Below, piece by piece: positions 1 to 9,787 of a stretch of DNA of 64,000 nucleotides. The stretch is taken from positions 6,081,001-6,145,000 of the forward strand of contig NC_056409.1 in assembly GCF_905147365.1 (NCBI RefSeq), read 5' to 3'. Each line of letters opens with the position of its first letter. Position 1 is the stretch's first letter. Below the pieces are notes generated by a model, which ran no database searches, had not been told where the DNA came from, and saw only the letters and a program-made list of their open reading frames with translations. Made by a program: the position numbers and the translations under genes. This DNA comes from Aricia agestis. Lineage: Eukaryota; Arthropoda; Insecta; Lepidoptera; Lycaenidae.

Positions 1-125
1 ATGTTGGCCGATTCTCAGACCTACTCAATATGCTCACAAAATTTCATGAGAATCGGTCAAGCCGTTTCGAAGGAGTACGGGAACGAACATTGTGACACGA
101 GAATTTTATATGGACATATAAGTAT
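1..125. repeat. Terminal fragment of a lepidopteran interspersed repeat
   Basis: The window opens inside a stretch containing AAATTTCATGAGAATCGGTC followed by GCCGTTTCGAAGGAGTACGG. This type of 'fails to match, then genomic' 3' tail is common in moth and butterfly genomes and resembles the repeat at 58324-58468. The 5' part lies outside the window, so family and orientation are not settled. Confidence 0.45.
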
Positions 126-532
126 TATGTTTTAGGCCTTTTTTAATATCAGGGTGGTTATGGGTCTACGTGATGTGGACGACCACTAACAGAGTTGAAG
201 TGGGCTTTATCGTACCCGCAACTTTGCGGCCGGCCCCGGCCGATGTCCCCAATCCGCTGGAGATGCGGAAACCATTGCAAACAATTCTTTTAACGTCAGT
301 TTGCCCTGTTCACCGGAACAAGGTTTGTAAACAAATACCGATTCGTCCCAACTTTGGTCCATGGTGGACCAATGCAAGCGATTACTAACATGTAGAGGGG
401 AATATTATTGCAACTCTGCGATCAGAGTGGCAATCCTTTTGTGACATTCCAACGTGAAGTTCCCCGTAAAACAGGCAGGATATTTTAACAAACGATAAAA
501 CCAATAATAATCCAGACTGGCGAGGTGGCATC
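126..532. other. No gene or repeat recognised
   Basis: A GC-richer block near 215-280 contains a short chance ORF (170-388) with no recognisable domain. I see no splice structure or repeat ends here. Confidence 0.4.
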
Positions 533-686
533 AGCGTCTCCCAGACAGACGCGGCCTGCGGTGGCGGTAGCGGACAGTTGGATGGCTTGGCCGCGTGGCC
601 GCGTGTGTCTGTGTCGTTCCTAGAACTCTCAAGTCATCCAACTGACCGCCACCGCCACCGCAGGTCGCATCTGTCTGGGAGACGCT
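533..686. mobile_element. Palindromic MITE-like element, GC-rich
   Basis: Two long arms pair with each other. The left arm begins AGCGTCTCCCAGACAGAC and the right arm ends GTCTGGGAGACGCT; the inner parts (GCGGTGGCGG against CCGCCACCGC, and AGTTGGATG against CATCCAACT) also pair. The arms enclose a short loop near 590-630. No clear target duplication is visible, so the superfamily is unknown. Confidence 0.65.
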
Positions 687-1033
687 TTAAATAGGCTAGA
701 TTTAATAAAATCATAATGAATGGAATGAAAAGATGAATGGTTAACAAGGTTTTTTTCTCGCTTTTTACAATCCTTATTCAAAAGGTTCTCATAAAAACAT
801 TTCCTACTTCCTAGTGGTTAAAGTTCACGTAATTGAATAATGAATGATCGATCCTAATGCATGTAGTATGTACGTGGTAATTCAGCGTACAATAGTCAAC
901 GCTTATCGTAACAATTAGCTCAAGTAGGTCACAGACGACTGACGACGTGTGCCATTTTGATCGTGCGCTTTCTTATTCACCTTTTATATTCTTCACTGTA
1001 ATCTAGTGCCTAGTGGCTAAGGGCCGGTTTATA

Positions 1034-1482
1034 CAGGGTGTAACAAAACTAAGTGATAATTCTTTAGAGCAGAGGTTCCCACACTCTTTAGGTTCGTGGC
1101 CCACTTTTAAGTTGTTGGTACATACTGCGGACCCCCTGTAACCCCCCCCCCCCCCCCCCACAATGCTAATCCATGAAACTTGCTATTAGGTATATATTTT
1201 ATAACAAAATATTATCCGCCTATGCCAGGGATGCCGAACCAAATGGCACGCGACACAAAATTTTGAGCACGTCTATGATCACAAAATTATTATAGTGATT
1301 AGGGGCATTACATTTTTACAATATACGCGTCGCGATTGACGATTACAAAGATATATTATTTAATGGCACATGTGACATGACATTCGTCTTTCAGCGCTGC
1401 TATATTCACAGTGAACTCTCTACAGGGAACACATACACACCCTAAACTCTAAAGCATTATCACTTACTTTTGTTACACCTTG
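1034..1482. mobile_element. TA-flanked MITE (mariner/Tc1-like ends), interrupted
   Basis: The left end CAGGGTGTAACAAAACTAAG and the right end CTTTTGTTACACCTTG are inverted and each is flanked by TA (1032-1033 and 1483-1484). Outer parts of both arms match the intact copy at 21062-21323, including the CTCTCTACA block. The middle is replaced by other sequence from about 1068 to 1390. That insert begins with a hAT-like end (CAGAGGTTCCCA), carries a C18 run, and has a second hAT-like end near 1226. TA target choice fits mariner/Tc1, but no transposase is present. Confidence 0.7.
1142..1159. repeat. Poly(C) tract, 18 bp
   Basis: An uninterrupted run of C inside the sequence inserted in the TA-flanked MITE. 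The length may vary with sequencing error. Confidence 0.9.
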
Positions 1483-1493
1483 TATAATTCCAA

Positions 1494-1560
1494 TCCAGTA
1501 ATGCAAACGCTGGATTGCTACTGGAATAATGTAAGCGGGTACTGGAATGCATTTCCAAAC
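1494..1560. repeat. Degenerate copy of the CATTATTCCAATCCA hairpin repeat
   Basis: ATTCCAATCCAGTAATGC, GCTGGATTGCTACTGGAATA and GGGTACTGG are shared with the hairpin at 47194-47311 and a fragment near 45284-45375. The copy abuts the right end of the preceding MITE. Confidence 0.5.
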
Positions 1561-3294
1561 TCCAAAGTCAAGAATATGGAAGCACAAAATATGACAAAAC
1601 CTTATATTCTGAGGCTCGTTATTTTGATTTTAGATGGCCTCAATGTCAATCGCAGAAGTTTTAATGTGCGGAAAATATACGTTTTTGTATAGAGATTCGA
1701 AAAAGAAGAGAGACTCTGATTATTTCCGGATCAATTTAATCAGTTCATCGGTAGTAGAGTAAAGAGGTTACAGACAGGGATACACAATTTACTTTTTTTA
1801 ATAAGTGTTGAGGACAGCGGCCTCGCACCCGATAAACTCGTAGTGAGTGTATACAAACTCGTTAACAGTGAAATATGACAATAAACTCAGTGCAAAATAA
1901 GTGTTTTTAAAAATAAACTTTAGAAGTGAACTGTGATAAATCTGTGGCTCGCTAAGAGGTAAAAAGTTGTTATTTTAATAAAATAGAACGTTAACTTATA
2001 ATTATCAGAAAATTAGTGTTTGAAATATAAATAGTTTGGAAAATATTAGGAAAAATGTGCTAAAAAACTATGTAAATTGTATTAACTTTTATCTTCGCCT
2101 AGCTATAACTGTGTTAGATATAAGTGTTATTATTTAGAATAAGTTGGTTATTGTGGAACGATAAATAAAGAATTTCCCGAAATGCGTTTCAATTACCTTG
2201 GCTCATGGCAAAATAGGGAAAATAGGGAAAATAGCCGCTTCCGATAGTGAAAATAAGACTGAAGAGACGTACGAATCGGAGCGGCTCTCTATACGGCATT
2301 GCCGCGGTCGGGTACCTCAGAGGGGCTTTCTATATGGCATTGCCTTGAGCCGGGTAAGCGAGACGGATTTCGGGGCCTATGTTCTCCTCGACGACTCGTG
2401 TGTTTTATTTACGCCCCCGCTCAGCAAGATATACCGGTGTAGCCTTGGAATCTTCGAGTCCGATCCGAGCCAGCGACGAAGCCAGCGACGAAACCTATGG
2501 GCGAATACTGTCCCAAACAATAAGTATTAATTATTTTAATTTATGCGAATAGTCTAATATTAAGTTTAAAAGTTAACCGCCCGTCTAATAAAAAAACACA
2601 CCGCATAAAAATACACATTTCTAATAAGCTACTGTTTCCACTTTTTACTGTGATTTGTGTTGAGGGAATGCTATTAATTATAGAGGGTGATCTATAAGTC
2701 CGGAAATATACATGAATAATGCGGACCAATGTTTGGGGAATGATACAACTCCCTCTGTGTCTGTCAATAATACTTCCTCGCGCTATTTAGCTCAACAAGG
2801 GGTCCCACTTTTAATTTAAAAGTTTAATGTGTCCAAATATAGAACGATGACATCTATTAATCACGTGTTTTAATGGTGTCCCCCTAAAGGAGACTATCAC
2901 TGATACCGATATTTTAAAGGCAGACTGTCTAAGCGACAATGAACTGGTTGAAAATAGAATCCAATATAACTTACGGTTTAAAAATAGAGAGGTAGTGAGA
3001 GGGTAGAAGACGGCACTTTTCGTTGACAAGTTGAGTACTAAATAGAACATACTGTAGCTTTGATGATAGAGTTAGCACCTGATGATGTATTAACGACCAA
3101 AATTAACTTCATAATATTATGTTGGATTCCAGAGTTAGTGTGTAGTTGTCTAGCGACAAATTACTGTTTGTTTTTAAGGTAGTAAATAGTAATTAAGATT
3201 TATTATCTTTCGTTAGCTAATATGTAATGATTTATTGACTATATTCAATTTAATGTCAACAACTAGTTGCCTGGCTTATTAACCTACTCATCAG
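1561..3294. other. AT-rich stretch without a recognised gene
   Basis: The only notable item is the weak ORF at 2198-2530, listed separately. The rest is AT-rich with short chance ORFs on both strands and no repeat ends that I can place. Confidence 0.4.
2198..2530 (+). CDS. Weak 110-codon ORF, not recognised
   Basis: I do not recognise this protein. The frame opens with a repeated GKIGKI stretch and then becomes Ser/Arg-rich. It has no clear signal peptide, membrane segment or metal-binding motif. The DNA contains two imperfect direct repeats with a shared CTATAYGGCATTGCC core (near 2288 and 2328), and its GC content is higher than its surroundings. That composition would fit part of an old retroelement or a repeat-derived frame as easily as a gene. 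No splice sites, poly(A) signal or homologous neighbour support expression. It is listed only because it differs in composition from the flanks. Confidence 0.15.
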   Translation: MAHGKIGKIGKIAASDSENKTEETYESERLSIRHCRGRVPQRGFLYGIALSRVSETDFGAYVLLDDSCVLFTPPLSKIYRCSLGIFESDPSQRRSQRRNLWANTVPNNKY

Positions 3295-3607
3295 TTTTTT
3301 TAAAATGAAATAAGGGGGCAAACGAGCAAACGGGTCACCTGATGGAAAGCAACTTCCATCGCCCATGGACACTCGCAGCATCAGAAGAGCTGCAGGTGCG
3401 TTGCCGGCCTTTTAAGAGGGAATAGGGTAAAAGGGGAAGGTAGGGACGGGTAGGGAAGGGAATAGGGTAGCAGATTGGGCCTCTGGTAAACTCACTCACT
3501 CGGCGAAACACAGCGCAAGCGCTGTTTCACGCCGGTTTTCTGTGAGAACGTGGTATTTCTCCGGTCGAGCCGGCCTATTCGTGCCGAAGCATGGCTCTCC
3601 CACGTAT
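3295..3607 (-). repeat. Poly(A)-tailed SINE-like repeat, copy 1
   Basis: Read on the minus strand, the repeat starts near GTGGGAGAGCCATGCTTCGG. It passes GCGTGAAACAGCGCTTGCGC, then a pyrimidine-rich minisatellite, then CCGGCAACGCACCTGCAGCT, and ends GTTTGCCCCCTTATTTCAT plus a short A tract. Five copies occur in the window. No polymerase III boxes are obvious, so it may be a LINE-derived tail rather than a tRNA SINE. Confidence 0.75.
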
Positions 3608-3862
3608 GAGATGAAATTTAACCCATAAAGCGGTACCCGGCTATCGCATAACAATTGAAAATCTATTGTGTCTGCGATTCCCATGATCGAGGTATTAAAT
3701 TAAAGAACAAGTTGCATTGCAATAATGTATAATTTCGTTGTACTCTTCACTATCAATCACCTGTTTGTTACCGTTCATAACTTATTCAATATCCATAAAA
3801 TATCTTACATAGCTACGTCCTACATGGTTCTACAAATATTATCAGTTTAATAGAGCTTGTTA

Positions 3863-4202
3863 TATTGTAGAGCACTGCAAGCTCAACAAACACCTAAACA
3901 GAATGGGTATTTGTAGCATAATGACTTGCAGATTCTGTGAGGAGGAGGATGAAACACTTATTCACCTTCTCCTCGACTGCCCTGCTCTACTACAGAGCAG
4001 GAACAGGCACCTTGGTCGCCACGAATACTCGTCCACAGAGGAAATTCGTGGCACCAACCCCAACCATATCGTTCAATTTATGAGCAGTATAGGGTTGGGA
4101 TGATACTCTAGTGCGAAGGAGTCACAATAGATCCTCATGGGTCGCAGTGACGTTAGGGCTACAGTGACCTGCCTTCTTTAAAAAAAAAAATATTGTAGAG
4201 CA
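3863..4202 (+). mobile_element. 5'-truncated non-LTR retrotransposon with 12-bp TSD
   Basis: The insertion body (3875-4190) ends in an A-rich tail and is bracketed by the direct repeat TATTGTAGAGCA at 3863-3874 and 4191-4202. Truncation at the 5' end, a poly(A) tail and a target duplication of this length are hallmarks of target-primed reverse transcription. Only the extreme 3' end of the ORF survives. Confidence 0.88.
3876..4103 (+). pseudogene. C-terminal remnant of a LINE ORF2 protein
   Basis: The frame runs without a stop from the truncation point (reading CKLNKHLNRMGI) to TGA at 4101-4103. It contains a Cys-His cluster, CRFCEEEDETLIHLLLDCPA, of the form C-x2-C-x8-H-x4-C. That cluster and the preceding LNKHLNRMG motif are typical of the region after reverse transcriptase in R1/LOA/Jockey-group non-LTR elements. 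No polymerase or endonuclease sequence is left, so it is a dead fragment. The poly(A) tail follows about 75 bp after the stop, consistent with a short 3' UTR. The clade cannot be fixed from so little sequence. Confidence 0.75.
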
Positions 4203-4245
4203 GCTAAGAAACAAAATGTTTTGCACATGTGCCAATAGATGGCAT

Positions 4246-4373
4246 TGAAGAAAACACCGTGGACTGTATAATATCTTATATTCACCTCAAAACTCTACAT
4301 ACTTTCATACCATTTTCCTAATACAATAATGTCAGGGCTTGTCATAATACATAGACCATAAATACGTTATACA
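4246..4373 (-). repeat. 3' LTR of the gag-only element
   Basis: A 128-bp terminal repeat with plus-strand ends TGAAGAAAAC and ACGTTATACA, identical to the repeat at 6354-6481. It is very short for a BEL/Pao LTR. Confidence 0.93.
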
Positions 4374-4382
4374 CTCCCCCCC
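4374..4382 (-). other. Polypurine tract
   Basis: On the minus strand this reads GGGGGGGAG immediately before the 3' LTR. It would prime plus-strand DNA synthesis. Confidence 0.85.
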
Positions 4383-4798
4383 ATGAATATATTAGTTAAT
4401 ATATTCATAACTGTACATTAAATCGTCACAAATATAATATCTTTATACCAAAACAAACATAATTATACCTGCCTATTAGAAAGTCTTACATCATAAAATT
4501 ACTACAATTCACAATAATAACTACTCTAGCCCTACCGTACATAACTTTAAAGCAAAATAGCATCCTCATTTAAAACTACGACACATAAAACAAACTCTAT
4601 AAATACTTTGTTAAGTTAAGTTACCTTTATTAGCTAACACCACAATCAATAGGTAGTATAGAAAAAAAACCTCAATAACATATTTTTCCAAAACTAAGTA
4701 GACTTTCAATTAAAGAACACTTACACTCGCATATTCTACGTTCCGAAAACTTCTCTGTTCACAACATTAAATAACCCTATCTTTTATTTCCCGCAACC

Positions 4799-6154
4799 TT
4801 AATTGTTTGCGAACGGATCACCTCTAATATTATAACGAATACTATTATAATCGTCCACTAAATTTGCTGACCTGCTTCTGACCGATGTTTCCTTGTCATA
4901 ACATACAGTTTTATTAAAGGCTACATCACACTGCTTTCTCGTACAATTCAACCCTCGTGAACTACCATGTTGCTTTTCTGCGTGCAATAACGTGTGATGC
5001 CGCCTATGGCAACATTGACAACCATTGGATCGCTTACACCTAGATGCCCTATGGTATGACCCTAAACAATTAAAACATAATCTATTGCTATTAACAAAAT
5101 CTAACCTACTACTCATTTCCATTTGTCGAAACTTTTGACACTCTTCTATCTTGTGACCCTCCTTACAATATCCACACGTTGCAGCAACAACATGGAAAAC
5201 GTGTGCTCTATGTACCGGCTTCATTCTTGGCCCACTCTCTATCAGCTCTAATCTTGGCCATTTGTCGACATTTGGTTCTTGTTTTGTCTCTCTCTTTTCC
5301 AATTCTAAAATTTCTAATGTTCTAAATTTAGCTTCTAAGAATTTTGTTAGTTCCGTATAAGAAGGTAAGCTTTCTATGTTATGACTAATGTTCTGTTCCC
5401 ATTCCCTTTTAGAACCTTGGTCTAGTTTTTGAGTGACAATATGATTAATTAATATGTCCCAAGTCGAAACATCGAAACCTAAATTCGACAAGGCACTTAA
5501 ACACTCATTAGTTGTATCTAGAAGTCTTTTTAATTCACTGCTTCTCTCCACAGTTATATTTTCCTGATCAAATAAGCGTATTAATATGTTGTTAGCTATA
5601 TATCGCCTATTACTGTATCTTCTATTAATCAATTCCCAACACTTCTCATAATTCTCTGCAGTAATTGGTACATGTCTAAGCAGCTGCTCTGGATCTCCTT
5701 TAATGTGGGCCTTCAGATAATACAGTTTTTCTACGTTAGCTAAATTTGAATTTCTATGTATAACTGTCTCAAACAAGTCGTGGAATGACGGCCATTCATC
5801 GTAATGTCCAGAGAAAATCGGTATGGTTATTTCTGGCAACGTTACTGATTTTTGCCCATTCAAGCTATGATCCATCCGGTATTCCGTCAACTTTCCCTTG
5901 TATTCCAAGAAAACTTCCTTTCCTTCTTCAAAAATATTATCTACTAAATAGCTACATTCTTCTTGCAATTCCTCCATTGTTAGCAGCTTAAAATGGTTAG
6001 ATTCGAATCTTTTCCAAGTATTCTCTAAGCTCTCTAGTCTCACCTCTATATAAGATTGAGATATTTTGCCATTATGAGTTATGTTTTGAAACTTTGTATA
6101 CTCGTTCAACATTTGGACTCGTAAATGTTTCTGCACTCTCATTAAACCTTCCAT
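4799..6154 (-). CDS. gag: BEL/Pao-type Gag protein
   Basis: Structural protein of a BEL/Pao LTR retrotransposon, expected to bind element RNA and assemble cytoplasmic particles. I choose the ATG at 6154-6152 (protein starting MEGLMRVQKH, 451 aa). The frame also extends to an ATG at 6265, adding 37 residues with a hydrophobic run unlike Gag. Residue numbers below count from the 6265 start. An N-terminal helical region (SYIEVRLESLENTWKRF, about 71-87) is followed by the DUF1759-type core (LPEITIPIFSGHYDEWPSF, about 143-161, through YYLKAHIKGDP). Then come Cys-His motifs: C-x2-C-x3-H-x4-C at about 364-376, C-x2-C-x4-H-x4-C at about 398-411, and the characteristic CQCCHRRHHTLLH at about 416-428. 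The ORF ends soon after these. No aspartic protease or polymerase follows, whereas autonomous BEL/Pao elements normally continue into pol. No internal stop or frameshift is present. Confidence 0.92.
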   Translation of the reverse strand: MEGLMRVQKHLRVQMLNEYTKFQNITHNGKISQSYIEVRLESLENTWKRFESNHFKLLTMEELQEECSYLVDNIFEEGKEVFLEYKGKLTEYRMDHSLNGQKSVTLPEITIPIFSGHYDEWPSFHDLFETVIHRNSNLANVEKLYYLKAHIKGDPEQLLRHVPITAENYEKCWELINRRYSNRRYIANNILIRLFDQENITVERSSELKRLLDTTNECLSALSNLGFDVSTWDILINHIVTQKLDQGSKREWEQNISHNIESLPSYTELTKFLEAKFRTLEILELEKRETKQEPNVDKWPRLELIESGPRMKPVHRAHVFHVVAATCGYCKEGHKIEECQKFRQMEMSSRLDFVNSNRLCFNCLGSYHRASRCKRSNGCQCCHRRHHTLLHAEKQHGSSRGLNCTRKQCDVAFNKTVCYDKETSVRSRSANLVDDYNSIRYNIRGDPFANN

Positions 6155-6334
6155 TCTTGCAAATAATAACAGTAAAGAAAAATCAAAGATAAAATATATT
6201 TCCAAATTATGGGCTCTTGTTTGTATGTCGCCAAGGAAACCGCTATAAATTTTCTCGTATTTCAATACTCATCTCTTAAATAAATCTATTTACTTAACTG
6301 CTTATCCACATAATACGCTGGCTCTTTTGTTATA

Positions 6335-6353
6335 TCCGGCTGCTCGAAGACCA
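6335..6353 (-). other. Candidate primer-binding site
   Basis: Directly inside the 5' LTR the minus strand reads TGGTCTTCGAGCAGCCGG. A TGG start fits pairing with a tRNA 3' CCA end. The position is right, but I cannot assign the tRNA. Confidence 0.6.
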
Positions 6354-6481
6354 TGAAGAAAACACCGTGGACTGTATAATATCTTATATTCACCTCAAAA
6401 CTCTACATACTTTCATACCATTTTCCTAATACAATAATGTCAGGGCTTGTCATAATACATAGACCATAAATACGTTATACA
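6354..6481 (-). repeat. 5' LTR of the gag-only element
   Basis: Identical by eye to 4246-4373 and followed on the plus strand by the second GGCAT target copy (6482-6486). In minus orientation it should hold the promoter; no unambiguous core promoter motif was assigned. Confidence 0.93.
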
Positions 6482-6486
6482 GGCAT

Positions 6487-7127
6487 TAGGTACACAGTAA
6501 ACTGTTAGCTAATTATTACTGAAAAACTATGTATAAATATATATCAATTTATTATTATTATTTAATACGGCGCATTCTGCAGGCACTCCAATTCCATCTG
6601 ATCGTCTTTATAACAATATATTAGTAAACAATAAAATAACCGTATATTACCTACTACAATTATCTCTTAGTACTTATATTTTCTACTAATCTTATGATTC
6701 ACACTGTGTCACAGACGTAGTTAGTAGTAGTAGATAGTTTGTTTTGTCCTAAATGTCAATCGAATTTTCTAGCGCATCAGACGGGGACAAAATATTTATA
6801 TTATTGTATACATAATTATTATAACATTTGCATTATATTCACACACAATTAAATTAGAATTAGAATCAGAAACATTTATTTCAGGAAATTGGTACATAAG
6901 GTGTTATTATTTATAGACATATTATCGTGTATCACAATTTCAGCATTTGGGCGTAGAAATATTAAAATTTAAAATAATATAATCAGACATTTTAACTTAA
7001 AACTTATTCCAAATGATGATTATTACATACCTGCATTAGAATTAATTGTGACATCATTCTTAAAATATATATAAATATATTATATTAAGGGGGTTAGAGT
7101 AGAGTAGGCAGTGGCAGATCCCGTTAC
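6487..7127. other. AT-rich stretch, nothing recognised
   Basis: Very AT-rich, with short TTA/ATT runs. No ORF or repeat boundary stands out. Confidence 0.4.
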
Positions 7128-7130
7128 TTA

Positions 7131-7285
7131 GGCTGGTATAAATAGACAGTACTCAAGATGCATCTCGGTCTCAAGACACGGTTCAGGCTCTGTGATTGGT
7201 TGGCTGTCAAAATTTGGACCAATCACAGAGCCGAACCGCGTCTTGAGACCGGGTTGCATCTTAATACTGACTATTTATACCGGCC
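7131..7285. mobile_element. Palindromic MITE with TTA TSD (Harbinger-like)
   Basis: The ends GGCTGGTATAAATAGACAGT and CTATTTATACCGGCC are inverted. The arms pair almost along the whole 155 bp (GGTCTCAAGAC against GTCTTGAGACC, GGCTCTGTGATTGGT against ACCAATCACAGAGCC). TTA flanks both sides at 7128-7130 and 7286-7288, the TWA pattern of PIF/Harbinger elements. Confidence 0.82.
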
Positions 7286-7622
7286 TTAGAGGTCGGTAGC
7301 TCGAAACACTAATTGACCCACTCAGTGCTCAGTAGGTTTCCCATGCTCTGTCACATGAGTAATAAGTGCTTACTCAAATTTTATAATGTATTGTTGTTAC
7401 AATAGCACATAACATTATGTATTTATAAATACTTTTACTCGCAAGTGTGTCGTACATAACAACTAGGTCAATACTAGCACAGTGTAAGTACAGTAGACCA
7501 TCTCGTCTGCCGGAATCGCACGAACTAATTAGCGTTATTATAAATAAATGGAAGTAGTAAAAAAATTGATTTAACTATATCACGTTGCATGCGCATAAAA
7601 CTATTCTCTAGTTTGAGTTTAA

Positions 7623-7999
7623 GGACGCTATCACAAAAATTATTACAAAAATTAGCAGGTCCGTACGAATATAATAAGGACATTAAAATAACATTCAATA
7701 TCAGCGCGCCTTCATTAACTAATTAAGCGACATTTTTTTGTATATTTATTTTCCTTAGTTCAGTGTATTTAGCTATAATTGTACCTAATCAAACCCCATT
7801 TTTTGCGATGATTGTGATGGTTAAAACGTATTTATGTGAAAATGTTGTATGCGGCTATAACATTTTTTTACTATAGACGTGGAGATGATATAATTATTAT
7901 CTTTCATTTGAAACCAAAATATCCTCGCAGTGGGACTCCTAATTCTTTGAAATGGTGCCTGAAAATCGCTGATATTTGTGAAAAAATGTGATAGCGTCC
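7623..7999. mobile_element. TTAA-flanked MITE (piggyBac/Kolobok-like)
   Basis: The ends GGACGCTATCACA and TGTGATAGCGTCC are inverted, and TTAA occurs directly outside at 7619-7622 and 8000-8003. The 377-bp interior is AT-rich and has no transposase. The TSD suits piggyBac or Kolobok. Confidence 0.8.
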
Positions 8000-8003
8000 T
8001 TAA

Positions 8004-8555
8004 GAACAAGATTTAGTTGTGGTTACAACTACTTTATGCAGAGTCGTATTGGTTTATTTTTTTACACCCTACCCGATTAAAAAATTAAAATGGACTAACG
8101 CGACTCTTGGCGACATTCAGAATCATAAACTGCATGCTTTTCGGAGTTCATTTCCATTCACACTTTCACAGAATGCTGTCCTCATATTTTGCATGTTCAA
8201 CTCCATCCAACACTTGCAACAACTCCATCCAACTCTATTATGAAATTATACTTATCTTTTTCTTGTGAGTGTAAGTTGAGTTTGAGTTACTCTACTGTAT
8301 AATAATTATTCTGTACTACCAGTGTAAGCAATACTGACTCTCATTGGTTCGCTTACGGATGCAGCACGGGTGAAAGTGCATTCCATATATTCTCCAGACC
8401 AAATCTAATAAATATATATTTAATAAGTATTATAGTTAACACTTATGATTTCACCTTGACATGTTTTATGTTTTTATTTTTAGCAACATTTTATATTGGA
8501 CTGGAAGCGCTTCCGTGTGTAACGTTGCGTTATGAATTGAATAAAAATTGTATGG
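8004..8555. other. No recognised feature
   Basis: AT-rich, with one 74-codon chance ORF and no domain or repeat ends. Confidence 0.35.
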
Positions 8556-8612
8556 CTATACTCCACTCGGGCTAACTTGTCGCTAGCGGTCATTGACCCG
8601 AGTGGAGTATAG
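8556..8612. repeat. Short inverted repeat
   Basis: CTATACTCCACTCGGG pairs perfectly with CCCGAGTGGAGTATAG around a loop of about 25 bases. Confidence 0.8.
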
Positions 8613-8641
8613 TGTCTACGTAATATTCAGGACCCGTACCG

Positions 8642-8768
8642 CGAAACGGTTTTGAGACTCAAACAATCGTACGAGAATGTTGCGTCCTATTCTAACAAAC
8701 GTGAAATGACGTTGTTGGAGCAGGACGCGGCATTCTCTTCCAAATGTTTGAGTCTCAAAACGGTTTCG
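8642..8768. mobile_element. Palindromic MITE-like element
   Basis: Arms CGAAACGGTTTTGAGACTCA and TGAGTCTCAAAACGGTTTCG are exact reverse complements. GAGAATG and CATTCTC continue the pairing inward. No convincing TSD. Confidence 0.7.
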
Positions 8769-8985
8769 TAGTAGGCCTACAGGTTTATTCTCAGAAAACC
8801 ATTATACAAGCGTCAATCGTCTAATATAGACGATAGAATAATACCTTAGATATTACTGACAGGGGCATATTTTCTATCAGATGAGGGATTTCGTGAAAAC
8901 CTATTTTTGAAATACCTCAGGACGTGGCTTGACTATATTCAATAAGAAATTCTAATAAAAATGTGAATATTGAATAATATTACTA

Positions 8986-9131
8986 ACTGGTTTTCCGAGT
9001 CAGTAAACTTCGTATTACTTCTCTCTTAATTTAAACCTTCCCTGGACTTAACGAATATTGCAAGACTAAAATTAGCCAAATCGGTTCAGCCGTCCTCTTG
9101 TTTTAGCGAGACCTACAAATTCAGATAATAT
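8986..9131 (+). repeat. 3' tail of a lepidopteran interspersed repeat
   Basis: The motif AGCCAAATCGGTTCAGCCGT followed by TTTTAGCGAGAC is a widespread lepidopteran repeat tail. The full element boundaries are not visible. Confidence 0.45.
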
Positions 9132-9440
9132 AATATCATTATCCCACCAAAAACATAAATGTAAAAAAGGAGAGCCAAGTCCAATACTTGAAACATCATG
9201 CTTGTCTAAGGACTTCGCCGTAAAAAGAATGGAGATCTAAATGAGTGCCAAGTTCTATGGAAAATCGAAATAAGTATATATAATTATATATACATGTTTA
9301 AATATGAACCAAATAACATTATGAACAAATAATAAAGTCTATTTCTTTGCTAATGTGAGATCATAAAGTAGATTAGATTTAATTTGGCCAGTTTTCACTA
9401 CATCAGTCATTTCATAAAGTTATTGAACATTTTAATTCTG

Positions 9441-9523
9441 ATAAATACTTTTTATCCCGAAGAAACGAACGGTTCCCGCGCGAAAACCAATTTTGGCGCA
9501 ACAAAGTTGCGAGAGGCATCTAG
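9441..9523 (+). mobile_element. Partial Lep1-like Helitron repeat
   Basis: Matches the 3' half of the intact copies (ACTTTTTATCCCGAAGAAAC, CGGTTCCCGCGCGA, TTTTGGCGCAAC) and ends GCATCTAG before T, with a poly(T) run beyond. The 5' half is missing. Confidence 0.7.
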
Positions 9524-9787
9524 TTTTTTTTTTTTTTTAATTATAATGTGGCAAGGATTCGCCACAAACTGGTCACTTATTGAACACGGAGACAGAGTCT
9601 TTATTTAAATGGAGAAAGTGAGAGGTCGCGATCTTTGCTCTAGCCGCGGCCCAAAGCATGAATAACACGACTGTTTTGTATGTTCATTTTAATGTAAGTA
9701 CAGGAAATAGGGATTATTTAAGTGTCTACGCTATTTTGTTTTGTTATTTTACCTAATTTATTGGTGCTATCTACCGTATAATATTAA

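Larger units (their letters stand above)
4246..6481 (-). mobile_element. Complete gag-only BEL/Pao-type LTR retrotransposon
   Basis: The element is 2236 bp and runs on the minus strand. Its LTRs (4246-4373 and 6354-6481) are 128 bp, start TG and end CA, and are identical as far as I can read. The host target GGCAT is duplicated at 4241-4245 and 6482-6486. A TGG-starting candidate primer-binding site lies next to the 5' LTR and a G-run polypurine tract next to the 3' LTR. Only one long ORF is present (gag), and about 415 bp between its stop and the polypurine tract is AT-rich and non-coding. Identical LTRs and an intact ORF suggest a recent insertion. With no pol it must have used enzymes from a related autonomous element. 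Confidence 0.93.

Noticed and set aside
4383..4798. Search for a protease or reverse transcriptase after gag
   Set aside because: The segment between the gag stop and the polypurine tract is AT-rich with stops in all frames; no pol remnant was recognised.
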